A DNA stretch of 9,438 nucleotides from Solirubrobacterales bacterium (GCA_025964065.1 JAOPZO010000250.1:1-9438); one strand, 5' to 3'. Counted from the first letter of the stretch, positions 1-7,806 are shown. Numbers and translations: made by a program. Notes: a model not told the origin generated them from the letters alone.

Positions 1-854
1 CGCGCAGGCGCCAGACGGCGCTCCACGCCGCGCGGACGCGGCTGGCAGCGCTCGCAGACGTACGTCCCGCGCCCGCCCACGACGAGCTTGACGATCGGGG
101 TCGCGCAGGCGCCGCAGGGCTCGCCCCGCCGCAGGTGGACGAGGAACTCGTTCTGAAAGCCGCCGTAGACGCCGTCGGGGTGCCGGAAGTCGTCGATGGT
201 CGCGCCGCCCGCGTCGAGCCCGGCCTGGAGCGCGGCGGTGATCGCCTCGGCGAGCAGGTCGTACTGCCGCGGCCTGAGGGTGCCGGCCGGGCGGAGCGGG
301 TGGACGCCCGCGCGGTGCAGCGCCTCGTCGGCGTAGATGTTCCCGACCCCGGCGACGTGGCGCTGGTCGAGCAGGAACGCCTTGACCGGCGCCCGGCGGC
401 CCCGGGCCAGCTCCCGCAGCACGGGGCCCGTGAGGCCGCCGTCGAGCGGCTCGACGCCGAGGCGCGGCGCCCAGAACGCCGCGAGCGCCTCCGGCCCGAG
501 CACGAGCTCGCCCGTCCCGAAGCGCCGCGGGTCGCAGAACGCGAGCTCGTGGGCGTCGTCGAGCCCGAGGGTCACGCGCCGGTAGGGCTGGTCGACCGCG
601 GCGTCGTAGAGCAGCGTCCCGGTCATCCGCAGGTGCATCAGCAGGTGGACGTCGTCCTCGAGCGCGAGGTCGAGGTACTTCCCCCGCCGGTCGAGCCGCT
701 CGATGCGGCGCCCCTCGCAGGCGTCGACGAGCGCCTCGGGCTCGAGCGGCAGGCTCCAGCGCGGGTCGTGGACGACGAGCGCGTCGAGGCGCCGGCCCTC
801 GAGCCGCGGCGCGAGGTGGCGGCGGATCGTCTCGACCTCGGGCAGCTCGGGCAT
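1..854 (-). CDS. mutM: Formamidopyrimidine-DNA glycosylase (Fpg/MutM), 3' end off window
   Basis: Bifunctional DNA glycosylase/AP lyase that removes 8-oxoguanine and ring-opened purines in base excision repair. After the ATG at 854-852 the protein begins MPELPEVE, the Fpg signature; the Pro exposed after Met removal is the catalytic nucleophile and Glu3 the acid. Further family residues visible: Lys59 in RRGKY, the intercalating set Met77, Arg110 and Phe112 (DPRRFG), the helix-two-turn-helix with Asn172 in GVGNIYADE, and a C-terminal zinc finger with Cys247/Cys250 and Cys267/Cys270 plus Arg262. The start MPEL rather than the MPEGD-type start of actinobacterial Nei proteins favours Fpg. 284 codons lie in the window without a stop; because the zinc finger is complete, only a short tail is missing. 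At least 14 residues, rich in Pro and Arg, follow the last cysteine. The gene starts 12 bases after the tetR stop, with a GAGG ribosome-binding sequence in the gap, so it is probably co-transcribed with tetR. Confidence 0.96.
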   Translation of the reverse strand, partial: MPELPEVETIRRHLAPRLEGRRLDALVVHDPRWSLPLEPEALVDACEGRRIERLDRRGKYLDLALEDDVHLLMHLRMTGTLLYDAAVDQPYRRVTLGLDDAHELAFCDPRRFGTGELVLGPEALAAFWAPRLGVEPLDGGLTGPVLRELARGRRAPVKAFLLDQRHVAGVGNIYADEALHRAGVHPLRPAGTLRPRQYDLLAEAITAALQAGLDAGGATIDDFRHPDGVYGGFQNEFLVHLRRGEPCGACATPIVKLVVGGRGTYVCERCQPRPRGVERRLAPA

Positions 855-866
855 CGCCCCTCGAGG

Positions 867-1466
867 CTAGCCGCGCTTCACCGCCCCGAGCAGCGTCCGG
901 GCGTAGCGCTCCATGCGCTCCGGCGGGTAGCGCACGGGGTCGGAGAGCGTGAGGCGCGCGGCGTCCTCGCCCAGGGTGATGAGCAGGCGCGCGGAGAGCT
1001 CCGGGTCGAGCCCCTCGGGGCCGCCACGGGCCTCGATGCCCCAGGCGAGCACGGGCTCGACGAGCTCGCGGATCGCCGCGCGGCCCTGCTCGATGCGTGC
1101 ACGGATCACGGGCGGGGCGCCCTCGGGCGGGAACAGCACGAGTCGCCAGAGCGCGGGATCGGCGACGACGAGCGCGGTGAAGGCGGTGATCGCCTCGAGC
1201 AGGATGTCGTCGGGGTCGCGCTCGGACGGGAGCTCGGGCACGAGCGCCTTCACCTGGGCGAGCGCCCGGTCCCCCACGCGCTCCACGAGCGCGTCGAGCA
1301 TGCCGCCCAGGTTGCCGAACTGCGAGTACACGACGGTCCGCGCGATGCCGCCCTCCCGGGCGATCCGGTCGATGCTCACGCCCGCGAAGCCGTCGGAGAG
1401 GACGACCCGCTCGAGGACGTCGAGGAGCTGGGCACGCCGTTCGGGGGCCCGGAGGCGGCGGCTCAT
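867..1466 (-). CDS. TetR/AcrR-family transcriptional regulator
   Basis: A 199-residue protein of the usual TetR length. Residues about 8-55 form the TetR_N helix-turn-helix domain: a first helix (RRAQLLDVLERVV), then SIDRIAREGGIARTVVYSQFG, which is the HTH with its recognition helix, although the usual 'TVYYHFxSKEEL' is here TVVYSQFGNLGGML. The rest is an all-helical ligand-binding and dimerisation domain without a recognisable subfamily, so the ligand is unknown. The ATG (1466-1464) directly abuts the TGA of the upstream lipoprotein gene (TGAATG), which suggests translational coupling, and an AGGG lies just upstream. TetR proteins often regulate their own operon, so the lipoprotein or fpg could be targets, but no operator palindrome was found nearby; this is inference. 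Confidence 0.9.
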   Translation of the reverse strand: MSRRLRAPERRAQLLDVLERVVLSDGFAGVSIDRIAREGGIARTVVYSQFGNLGGMLDALVERVGDRALAQVKALVPELPSERDPDDILLEAITAFTALVVADPALWRLVLFPPEGAPPVIRARIEQGRAAIRELVEPVLAWGIEARGGPEGLDPELSARLLITLGEDAARLTLSDPVRYPPERMERYARTLLGAVKRG

Positions 1467-2036
1467 TCAGGCCCTGGGCCGGCTGAGGTCCAGCGAGCGG
1501 ACGAGCGGGCGGAAGACCTCGGCGTCGACGCGCTTGAAGTCCGCCGCGGGGGCGAGCGCGTCGATGACGACCTCGCCGTCGAAGGCGTAGACGTGGGTCG
1601 AGCGCACGGTGCGGGGCTGGCCGTCGATCGTCTCCGTGCCGCGCAGGACGACGGCGGGCCGCCCGTCGACGCGGACGCGGTCCCGCTTGAGCTCGACGAA
1701 GCCCGGGTCGCGCTGCTTCGCGGCGCCGACGAGCGCCTCCGCGGCGGCATCGAGCTCGTCGGGCGTTCCCGGAAGCGGCTCCGTGCGGGGGTAGCGGAAG
1801 ACGGTGATCGCGGCGCGGCCCGTCGCGACGGAGGCGACGAGCGGCGCCTCGCCCGTCCGCAGGTCCCAGCCCGCAGGGGCGGTGAAGGCGACGCCGGCGG
1901 CCGGGAACGCCTGCGGGTTGGCGCCGAGCGGCGGGCCGGGGGTCACGACGTCCGGCGGCGGGGTCGGGTCGTTGCCGCAGCCCGCGAGCAGCGGGGTCAC
2001 GAGCAGGGCGGCGAGACGGCGGCGGGGGGCGGGCAC
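1467..2036 (-). CDS. Predicted secreted lipoprotein, function unknown
   Basis: A 189-residue protein that I do not recognise as a named gene. The N-terminus has an Arg-rich n-region (PAPRRR), a hydrophobic stretch and a lipobox LLAGC with the lipidated Cys at residue 20, which predicts export and anchoring on the outer face of the membrane. A short Pro-rich linker follows. The body starts at about residue 47 (GVAFTAPAGWDL) and contains short beta-rich segments such as AAITVFRYPR, RPAVVLRGTET and VYAFDGEVVIDALA. This pattern is reminiscent of the PsbP/DcrB-like fold of small actinobacterial lipoproteins such as LpqN, but that is only a structural guess. The start is a GTG at 2036-2034; no ATG is available and an in-frame stop (that of xerD) lies 27 bases upstream. 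The start codon sits in a GC hairpin, and a weak AGGA is 11 bases upstream. The gap to xerD is 24 bases and the stop abuts tetR. Confidence 0.75.
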   Translation of the reverse strand: MPAPRRRLAALLVTPLLAGCGNDPTPPPDVVTPGPPLGANPQAFPAAGVAFTAPAGWDLRTGEAPLVASVATGRAAITVFRYPRTEPLPGTPDELDAAAEALVGAAKQRDPGFVELKRDRVRVDGRPAVVLRGTETIDGQPRTVRSTHVYAFDGEVVIDALAPAADFKRVDAEVFRPLVRSLDLSRPRA

Positions 2037-2045
2037 GGGCCCGCC
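2028..2045 (-). promoter_or_regulatory. GC hairpin over the lipoprotein start codon
   Basis: Perfect 7-base arms (2028-2034 and 2039-2045, GGCGGGC/GCCCGCC) enclose a 4-base loop. On the transcribed strand the GTG start codon lies partly in the loop and partly in the stem. In RNA this would occlude initiation unless ribosomes finishing xerD melt it, so it could couple or limit lipoprotein translation. The structure is seen directly; the function is inferred. Short GC palindromes also arise by chance at this base composition. Confidence 0.35.
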
Positions 2046-2060
2046 GATCCTAGAAGGTCG

Positions 2061-3008
2061 CTACGCCTGGTCCTGGGTGGCCCGCGGGTGCGCGCGGAAG
2101 TACACGTCCTTGAGGCGCTCGGCGCTCAGGTGCGTGTAGATCTGGGTCGTGGCGATGTCGGCGTGGCCGAGCATCTCCTGCAGGGAGCGCAGGTCGCAGC
2201 CCCCGGCGAGCAGGTGGGTGGCGAACGTGTGGCGGAGCGTGTGCGGGCTCATGCGGTCGTCGAGGCCGACGGCCTTCGCGTGCCGCTGGACGACCTTGTA
2301 GAGGCCCTGCCGGGTGAGCCGCCCACCGCGGCGGTTGACGAAGAGGTGGCGCTCCTCGCGGAGGCCGACGAGCTGCGGGCGCCCGCTGCGGAGGTAGAGC
2401 TTCACGGCGGCCACTGCCTCGCGGCCGACGGGGACCATGCGCTCCTTCGCCCCCTTGCCGCGGGCGCGGAGCGCGCCGGCGGTGAGGTCGATGTCGGCGA
2501 GCTCGAGGTCGATGGCCTCGCTCGCGCGCAGGCCGCAGGCGTACATGAGCTCGAGGAGCGCGCGGTCGCGAAGCGCCGCGGCGTCGTTCCCGCTCGGGGC
2601 GCGCAGGAGCATCGCGACCTCGTCGCGGGTGAGCACCTGCGGCAGCTTCTGGGACTTGCGCGGGGAGCGCAGGTCGGCCGTCGGATCGTGCTCGATGATG
2701 CCGTCGCGGCGCAGGTGGCGGTAGAAGGAGCGCAGGCAGGCGGCCTTGCGCTGCAGTGTCGCGGGCGCGGCGGGCGCCTTCTCCGCGCTCCCGGCGGCGA
2801 GCTCGTCCATCCAGCCCGCGAGCTCGGCGTGCCGCGCCTCGAGGACGTTCACGCCGGCGCGGCCCAGGAACGCCCCGAACTGCAGGAGGTCGGAGCGGTA
2901 GGCCTCCAGCGTGTTGCGGGAGAGCCCGCGTTCGAACTCGAGGTACGCGAGGAAGTCCAGGACGTGTCCCGACATGGAGTCCTGCGGTGAGACGGGGACG
3001 ACGGCCAT
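2061..3008 (-). CDS. xerD: Site-specific tyrosine recombinase XerC/XerD
   Basis: Cytoplasmic tyrosine recombinase that resolves chromosome dimers at dif together with FtsK. The N-terminal SAM-like core-binding domain covers about residues 13-105 (FLAYLEFERGLSRNTLEAY). The catalytic domain holds the full set of active residues: Arg161 (YACGLRASE), Lys185 (GKGAKER), His256 and Arg259 (SPHTLRH), His282 (LGHADIATTQIY) and nucleophile Tyr291. Its position after pyrG and NUDIX matches the chromosomal xerD of other actinobacteria, which argues for the housekeeping enzyme and against a phage integrase. Start choice: ATG at 3008 gives 315 residues with GGAAG at about 7 bases; ATG at 2975 gives 304 residues, nearer the family's roughly 300, with AGGA at about 4 bases. 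The extra 11 residues look unstructured. The gap to the NUDIX stop is 51 bases. XerC and XerD cannot be told apart with certainty by eye; the synteny favours XerD. Confidence 0.95.
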   Translation of the reverse strand: MAVVPVSPQDSMSGHVLDFLAYLEFERGLSRNTLEAYRSDLLQFGAFLGRAGVNVLEARHAELAGWMDELAAGSAEKAPAAPATLQRKAACLRSFYRHLRRDGIIEHDPTADLRSPRKSQKLPQVLTRDEVAMLLRAPSGNDAAALRDRALLELMYACGLRASEAIDLELADIDLTAGALRARGKGAKERMVPVGREAVAAVKLYLRSGRPQLVGLREERHLFVNRRGGRLTRQGLYKVVQRHAKAVGLDDRMSPHTLRHTFATHLLAGGCDLRSLQEMLGHADIATTQIYTHLSAERLKDVYFRAHPRATQDQA

Positions 3009-3052
3009 GGGTGGGTCTTCCGCCCGCGAGCGGCCGACCCTGCCGGTGCAAG

Positions 3053-3072
3053 CCGCCTGTCAGCGCAGGCGG
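3053..3072 (-). terminator. Hairpin spanning the NUDIX stop codon (possible attenuator)
   Basis: Perfect 7-base inverted repeat CCGCCTG (3053-3059) and CAGGCGG (3066-3072) with a 6-base loop that contains most of the NUDIX TGA stop. No T-tract follows. It could weaken read-through from the NUDIX gene into xerD or stabilise the upstream message. The repeat is directly visible; terminator or attenuator activity is a guess. Confidence 0.35.
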
Positions 3073-3599
3073 TCGCGGAGGAGCAGCAGCCCGATGAGGG
3101 TCTTCGCGTCCTTCGTCTCCGCGATCGCCGTGTCGAGATCCGCGAGCGGCCGGCGGACGACCTCGATCCGCTCGTTCTCGCCGGAGTCGGCCTCGCCGTC
3201 GGTGAGGTCCGTCGCGAGGTAGACGTGGACCTCCTCGTCGAAGGAGCCGACCGACGACCAGTACGTGTGCAGGTGCTCGAGGCTGCCCGCGACCTTCCCG
3301 ACCTCCTCGGTCAGCTCGCGCGCGGCGGTCGCCTCGGGCGGCTCGCCGTCCTTGTCGAGCAGGCCGGCCGGGAGCTCGAGGACGTCGGGATCGCCGACGG
3401 CGGGGCGGGGCTGGCGGACAAGCAGCACATCCGTGCCGTCGTGCGCCACGACCGCGACGGCGCCCGGGTGCCGCACGACCTCGCGCTCGACCTCCTCCCC
3501 GTCGGCGTCGAAGCGGAACGTGTCGACGTGCACCGAGATGACGTGGCCGTCGAAGACCTGCTCGCCGCCCGTGCGGGTGAAGGCGCGGGGGCTCGTCAC
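3060..3599 (-). CDS. NUDIX hydrolase, probable ADP-ribose pyrophosphatase
   Basis: A 179-residue NUDIX hydrolase, expected to cleave ADP-ribose to AMP and ribose 5-phosphate with a divalent metal in the cytoplasm. The Nudix box begins at Gly79 (ELPAGLLDKDGE) and continues through Glu86, Arg94-Glu95 and Glu98-Glu99-Val-Gly101 (AARELTEEVG). Compared with the consensus GX5EX7REUXEEXGU there is one extra residue between Gly79 and Glu86. The LPAGLLD segment and the length are those of ADPRase-type rather than MutT-type proteins, and in M. tuberculosis the NUDIX gene beside pyrG and xerD (Rv1700) is an ADP-ribose pyrophosphatase. The GTG start at 3599 overlaps the TGA of the preceding oxidoreductase gene by four bases (GTGA), so translation is probably coupled; no clear Shine-Dalgarno is seen. 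The open frame continues upstream inside the oxidoreductase gene, but that part is low-complexity Arg/Pro shadow sequence. Confidence 0.93.
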   Translation of the reverse strand: MTSPRAFTRTGGEQVFDGHVISVHVDTFRFDADGEEVEREVVRHPGAVAVVAHDGTDVLLVRQPRPAVGDPDVLELPAGLLDKDGEPPEATAARELTEEVGKVAGSLEHLHTYWSSVGSFDEEVHVYLATDLTDGEADSGENERIEVVRRPLADLDTAIAETKDAKTLIGLLLLRDRLR

Positions 3600-4462
3600 G
3601 CGGCGACCGCCGGGGCGAGGCGGCGCCACTGCTCGCGCGGCAGGCCGGGGCCGTCGTGCAGGAGCTGGAGGCAGACGTGGTCGGCGCCCGCGGCCCGGTG
3701 CTCCTCGACGCGCGCCAGGATCGCGGCCTCGTCGCCCCAGGCGATGAGGTCGTCGACGAGGCGGTCGGAGCCCGCGCCGAGGACGTCCTCGTCGCCGTAG
3801 CCGAGCTGGCGCCAGTGCTCGACGTAGTTCGGGAGCCCGAGGTACGACTTCAGGTGGCCGCGGGCGATGCGCCGCGCCGTCTCCGGATCGGTCTCGAGCA
3901 CGGCGCCGAGCTCGGGCGCGAGGAGCGCGTCGGGCCCGAGCTGCTCGCGTGCACGCTCCGTGTGGGCGACCGGTGCGAGGTAGGGGTGGGCGCCCAGGGT
4001 GCGCTCGGCGGCGAGCGCGGTCATCTTCGGCTTGAGCGCCGCAAGGACGAGGTGCTCGCGCGGGACGGGCACCGCGGCGGCATCGAGGGCGTCGAGGAAG
4101 GCACGCATCTTCGTGAGCGGCTTGCGGTAGCGGTGGTCCTCGGCCTGATCGACGATCACCGCGTGCGAGACCCCGAGGCCGAGCAGGAAACGGTCGTCGT
4201 GGTCCTCGTTGAGTCGGCGGGTGAGCGCGGCGATGGCCTCGGGCTCGTAGGCCCAGACGCTCAGGATCCCGGTGGCGACGACCATGCGCTCCGTGGCGGA
4301 GAGCAGCGCGTCGAGCGGGGCGTGGGCGGGCTCGCCGAAGAACGCGGGGAGCCACACGGTGCCGTAGCCGAGCTGCTCGAGCTCGGCGAGCGCGTCGGCG
4401 GCCTCGCCCGGGTCGGCGCCGCGCAGCTCGCCCGTCCAGATGCCGGTGGGGGTCAGGTCCAT
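3596..4462 (-). CDS. LLM-class (luciferase-like) oxidoreductase, probably F420-dependent
   Basis: A 288-residue protein of the bacterial luciferase-like superfamily, an (alpha/beta)8 barrel. Recognisable parts are the first strand (TGIWTGEL), the ELEQLGYGTVWLP turn at residues 27-39 and RFLLGLGVSHAVIV in the centre, where this superfamily commonly binds its flavin or F420, then a C-terminal DEAAILARVEEHRAAGADHVCLQL segment. It resembles actinobacterial proteins annotated as 'probable F420-dependent oxidoreductase, MSMEG_4141 family'; cofactor and substrate cannot be read from sequence, and FMN is an alternative. The ATG at 4462 shares one base with the stop of the upstream peptidase gene (TGATG), and a GGAG lies 8 bases before it, so the two are coupled. 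The stop overlaps the NUDIX start by four bases. No truncation or missing region is apparent. Confidence 0.88.
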   Translation of the reverse strand: MDLTPTGIWTGELRGADPGEAADALAELEQLGYGTVWLPAFFGEPAHAPLDALLSATERMVVATGILSVWAYEPEAIAALTRRLNEDHDDRFLLGLGVSHAVIVDQAEDHRYRKPLTKMRAFLDALDAAAVPVPREHLVLAALKPKMTALAAERTLGAHPYLAPVAHTERAREQLGPDALLAPELGAVLETDPETARRIARGHLKSYLGLPNYVEHWRQLGYGDEDVLGAGSDRLVDDLIAWGDEAAILARVEEHRAAGADHVCLQLLHDGPGLPREQWRRLAPAVAA

Positions 4463-5601
4463 CAGGTGCTCTCCGTTCCGAGGACGTCGAGCAGGGCGAG
4501 CGTCACGGCGAGCATCCCCTCGAGCGCCGCGACCGTCACCCGCTCCGTCGCCTCGTGGTTGTGCTCGGTGCCGTTGGCGAGGTTCGTGCAGGGGAAGCCG
4601 GCCGCCTCGAAGGCGTTGCCGTCCGTGCCGCCGCCCGTGGCGATCCGCGTCGGCGCGTACCCGCAGCGGCGGAGCGCCTCCTCGGCCGCCAGGACCTGTG
4701 GGGCGTTCGCGGCGTGACGGTAGCCCTGGAAGAGGCGCTCGACGGAGACGTCGACGTCGCAGGAGCAGACGGGCTCGTTCGCGCCGTCGTGGATCGCGTC
4801 GACGATCGCGGCGACCGCCGCGTCGGCCTTCGCGGGGTCCAGCGAGCGGGTCTCCGCGAGGAACGAGCAGTGCTCGGCGACGATGTTCGTCCCCTGGGTG
4901 CCGCCGCGGATCCCGCCGACGTTGACGGTGGTCTCGTCGTCGAGGCGGCCGTGCGGCATCGACGCGATCGCCCGGGCCGCGGCCATGATGGCGCTGCGGC
5001 CCGCTTCGGGACGGATGCCGGCATGCGCGGGGCGGCCGTGGAAGTGCGCCTCGATGCGGAAGTACGTCGGGGAGGCGACGACGACCTCGCCGATCGGGCT
5101 CGCCTGGTCGAAGACGTAGCCGAACTGCGAGCGCAGGCACCCGACGTCGAACGCCTTGGCGCCGGCCAGCGCGTTCTCCTCGCTCGTGGTGAAGAGGAGC
5201 TCTATGCCGACGGGCGGGGTCTCACGGGCGAAGCGACGGGCGATCTCCAGCAGGCCGGCGACCGCGGCCTTGTTGTCCGCGCCGAGGATCGTGTCGCCCG
5301 CGGACACCCATGCGGGCTCCTCCCCTTCCCCGGTCCCCTCGAGCACGGGCTCGACGACGCCGTCGTGCGGGACGGTGTCGAGGTGCGCGCACAGCAGGAC
5401 GGAGCGGTCCGTCGGGCCGGGGATGCGGACCAGCAGGTTGCCGGCCCCCGCGCCGGACAGCCGGGCGGAGTCGTCCTCCTCGACCTCCAGGCCGAGCGCG
5501 CGCAGCTCCGCCGCGACGTGGTCGGCCACCGCGCGCTCCTCACCGAAGACGGAGCGGATCGCGCAGAGCGCGGCGAAGGTCGCGCCCAGGCGGTCCTCCA
5601 C
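4462..5601 (-). CDS. M20-family metallopeptidase (peptidase T-like)
   Basis: A 379-residue zinc aminopeptidase of the M20 family, most like tripeptidase PepT and its relatives; it would trim small peptides in the cytoplasm. Metal and catalytic residues are present: His73 and Asp75 (CAHLDTVPH), Asp109 (ILGADNKAA), Glu141-Glu142 (TTSEEN), Asp165 (YVFDQAS) and His349 (TEHNHEATE). A dimerisation or lid domain lies between about residues 175 and 285 (AHFHGRPAHAG). Start: the open frame extends to 5700 inside pyrG, but the extra 33 residues are Pro/Arg-rich and overlap pyrG; GTG at 5601 gives the N-terminus usual for the family (VEDRLGATFAAL) and is the only ATG/GTG start between the pyrG stop and the conserved part. 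The nearest GGAG is 13 bases upstream, so the start remains uncertain. It follows pyrG by 43 bases and overlaps the oxidoreductase start by one base. The exact substrate is unknown; other M20 exopeptidases are the alternative. Confidence 0.9.
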   Translation of the reverse strand: MEDRLGATFAALCAIRSVFGEERAVADHVAAELRALGLEVEEDDSARLSGAGAGNLLVRIPGPTDRSVLLCAHLDTVPHDGVVEPVLEGTGEGEEPAWVSAGDTILGADNKAAVAGLLEIARRFARETPPVGIELLFTTSEENALAGAKAFDVGCLRSQFGYVFDQASPIGEVVVASPTYFRIEAHFHGRPAHAGIRPEAGRSAIMAAARAIASMPHGRLDDETTVNVGGIRGGTQGTNIVAEHCSFLAETRSLDPAKADAAVAAIVDAIHDGANEPVCSCDVDVSVERLFQGYRHAANAPQVLAAEEALRRCGYAPTRIATGGGTDGNAFEAAGFPCTNLANGTEHNHEATERVTVAALEGMLAVTLALLDVLGTEST

Positions 5602-5644
5602 GGCGACGGGTGTGCTCCAGAGCTGCTCCGCCGCGGGGTCCGGC

Positions 5645-7273
<1,629 letters not shown>

Positions 7274-7279
7274 GAGGGA

Positions 7280-7285
7280 AAGGTA
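7280..7285 (-). promoter_or_regulatory. Candidate -10 element for leaderless pyrG transcript
   Basis: On the minus strand TACCTT (7285-7280) matches the actinobacterial TANNNT -10 pattern. Six bases (TCCCTC) separate it from the G of the pyrG GTG at 7273, which places that G at +1. No ribosome-binding sequence precedes the start. No convincing -35 hexamer was found at 16-19 bases. Leaderless messages with this spacing are common in actinobacteria; its use here is inferred. Confidence 0.55.
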
Positions 7286-7345
7286 GCGCCGGGCCCGGAC
7301 AGGACGGCGGCGCGCCCACCCCGCCTTCCCGCAATCTGCGGTTGT

Positions 7346-7351
7346 CAGAAT
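7346..7351 (+). promoter_or_regulatory. Candidate -10 element for leaderless msrB transcript
   Basis: CAGAAT agrees with TANNNT at all fixed positions except the first. It ends six bases before the A of the msrB ATG at 7358, so that A would be +1. The only purine-rich sequence (AGGG) is one base from the ATG, too close to work as a normal ribosome-binding site, which supports a leaderless message. No clear -35 box is seen. Confidence 0.45.
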
Positions 7352-7357
7352 CAGGGC

Positions 7358-7756
7358 ATGACCCAGAAGATCGAGAAGTCGGATGCCGAGTGGCGCGCGG
7401 AGCTCTCCCCGACCGCCTACGAGGTCCTGCGCAAGGGCGCGACGGAGCGCCCGTTCACGAACGACCACATGGAGACGGTGGACGGCGTGTACCGCTGCGG
7501 CGGCTGCAAGACGCCCCTGTTCACGAAGGACACGAAGTTCGAGTCGGGCTCGGGCTGGCCCTCCTTCACGGAGGCGATCGACTCGGGTGCGGTCGAGCTC
7601 AAGGAGGACCGCTCCCTCTCCATGAAGCGCGTCGAGGTGCTGTGCAACACCTGCGGCGGCCACCTCGGCCACGTCTTCGACGACGGCCCTGCCGACCGCG
7701 GCGGCCAGCGCTACTGCATCAACGCCGCGGCGCTGGACGGCGGCACGGAGGGCTGA
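7358..7756 (+). CDS. msrB: Peptide-methionine (R)-S-oxide reductase MsrB
   Basis: Reduces the R-sulfoxide of oxidised methionine in proteins, a cytoplasmic repair enzyme for oxidative damage. The 132-residue product is a single complete SelR domain: RPFTNDH near residue 31, two zinc-binding pairs Cys47/Cys50 (YRCGGC) and Cys96/Cys99 (CNTCGGHLGHVF), the GSGWPSF motif at residues 64-70 and the catalytic Cys120 in RYCINAAAL. These are its only five cysteines, so there is no separate resolving cysteine; the Ser in GSGWPSF stands where some MsrB proteins have it. The reading frame is open far upstream, antisense to pyrG, but the ATG at 7358 gives the standard N-terminus. It is the only plus-strand gene here and is divergent from pyrG, with a strong hairpin after its stop. 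Confidence 0.97.
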   Translation: MTQKIEKSDAEWRAELSPTAYEVLRKGATERPFTNDHMETVDGVYRCGGCKTPLFTKDTKFESGSGWPSFTEAIDSGAVELKEDRSLSMKRVEVLCNTCGGHLGHVFDDGPADRGGQRYCINAAALDGGTEG

Positions 7757-7770
7757 GCGGGGCGGTGGGG

Positions 7771-7803
7771 GCGCGTGGGTCGGCCAGGAGCCGACCGACG
7801 CGC
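7771..7803 (+). terminator. Long GC hairpin after msrB
   Basis: Inverted repeat with 13-base arms (7771-7783 and 7791-7803), one mismatch and a 7-base loop CCAGGAG, starting 14 bases after the msrB stop. No T-tract follows, which is common for hairpin terminators in high-GC actinobacteria. It is the likely 3' end of the msrB message. Confidence 0.65.
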
Positions 7804-7806
7804 GGC

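Noticed and set aside
135..2990. 951-codon open frame on the plus strand
   Set aside because: It runs antisense through fpg, tetR, the lipoprotein gene and xerD. Its translation is low-complexity Arg/Ala/Glu/Val with no domain, the usual shadow frame of high-GC genes, whereas the minus-strand frames show complete catalytic motifs.
2061..3008. Tyrosine recombinase as a phage or integrative-element integrase
   Set aside because: It has XerC/D length and motifs, sits in the conserved pyrG-NUDIX-xerD order, and has no neighbouring tRNA, attachment repeats or phage genes.
2050..3051. 333-codon minus-strand frame overlapping xerD
   Set aside because: Out-of-frame shadow; the 2061-3008 frame carries all six catalytic residues of a tyrosine recombinase.
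3600..4355. N-terminal extension of the NUDIX protein to 431 residues
   Set aside because: It would lie out of frame within the oxidoreductase gene and is Arg/Pro-rich without similarity to any domain. The GTG at 3599 gives a family-length protein.
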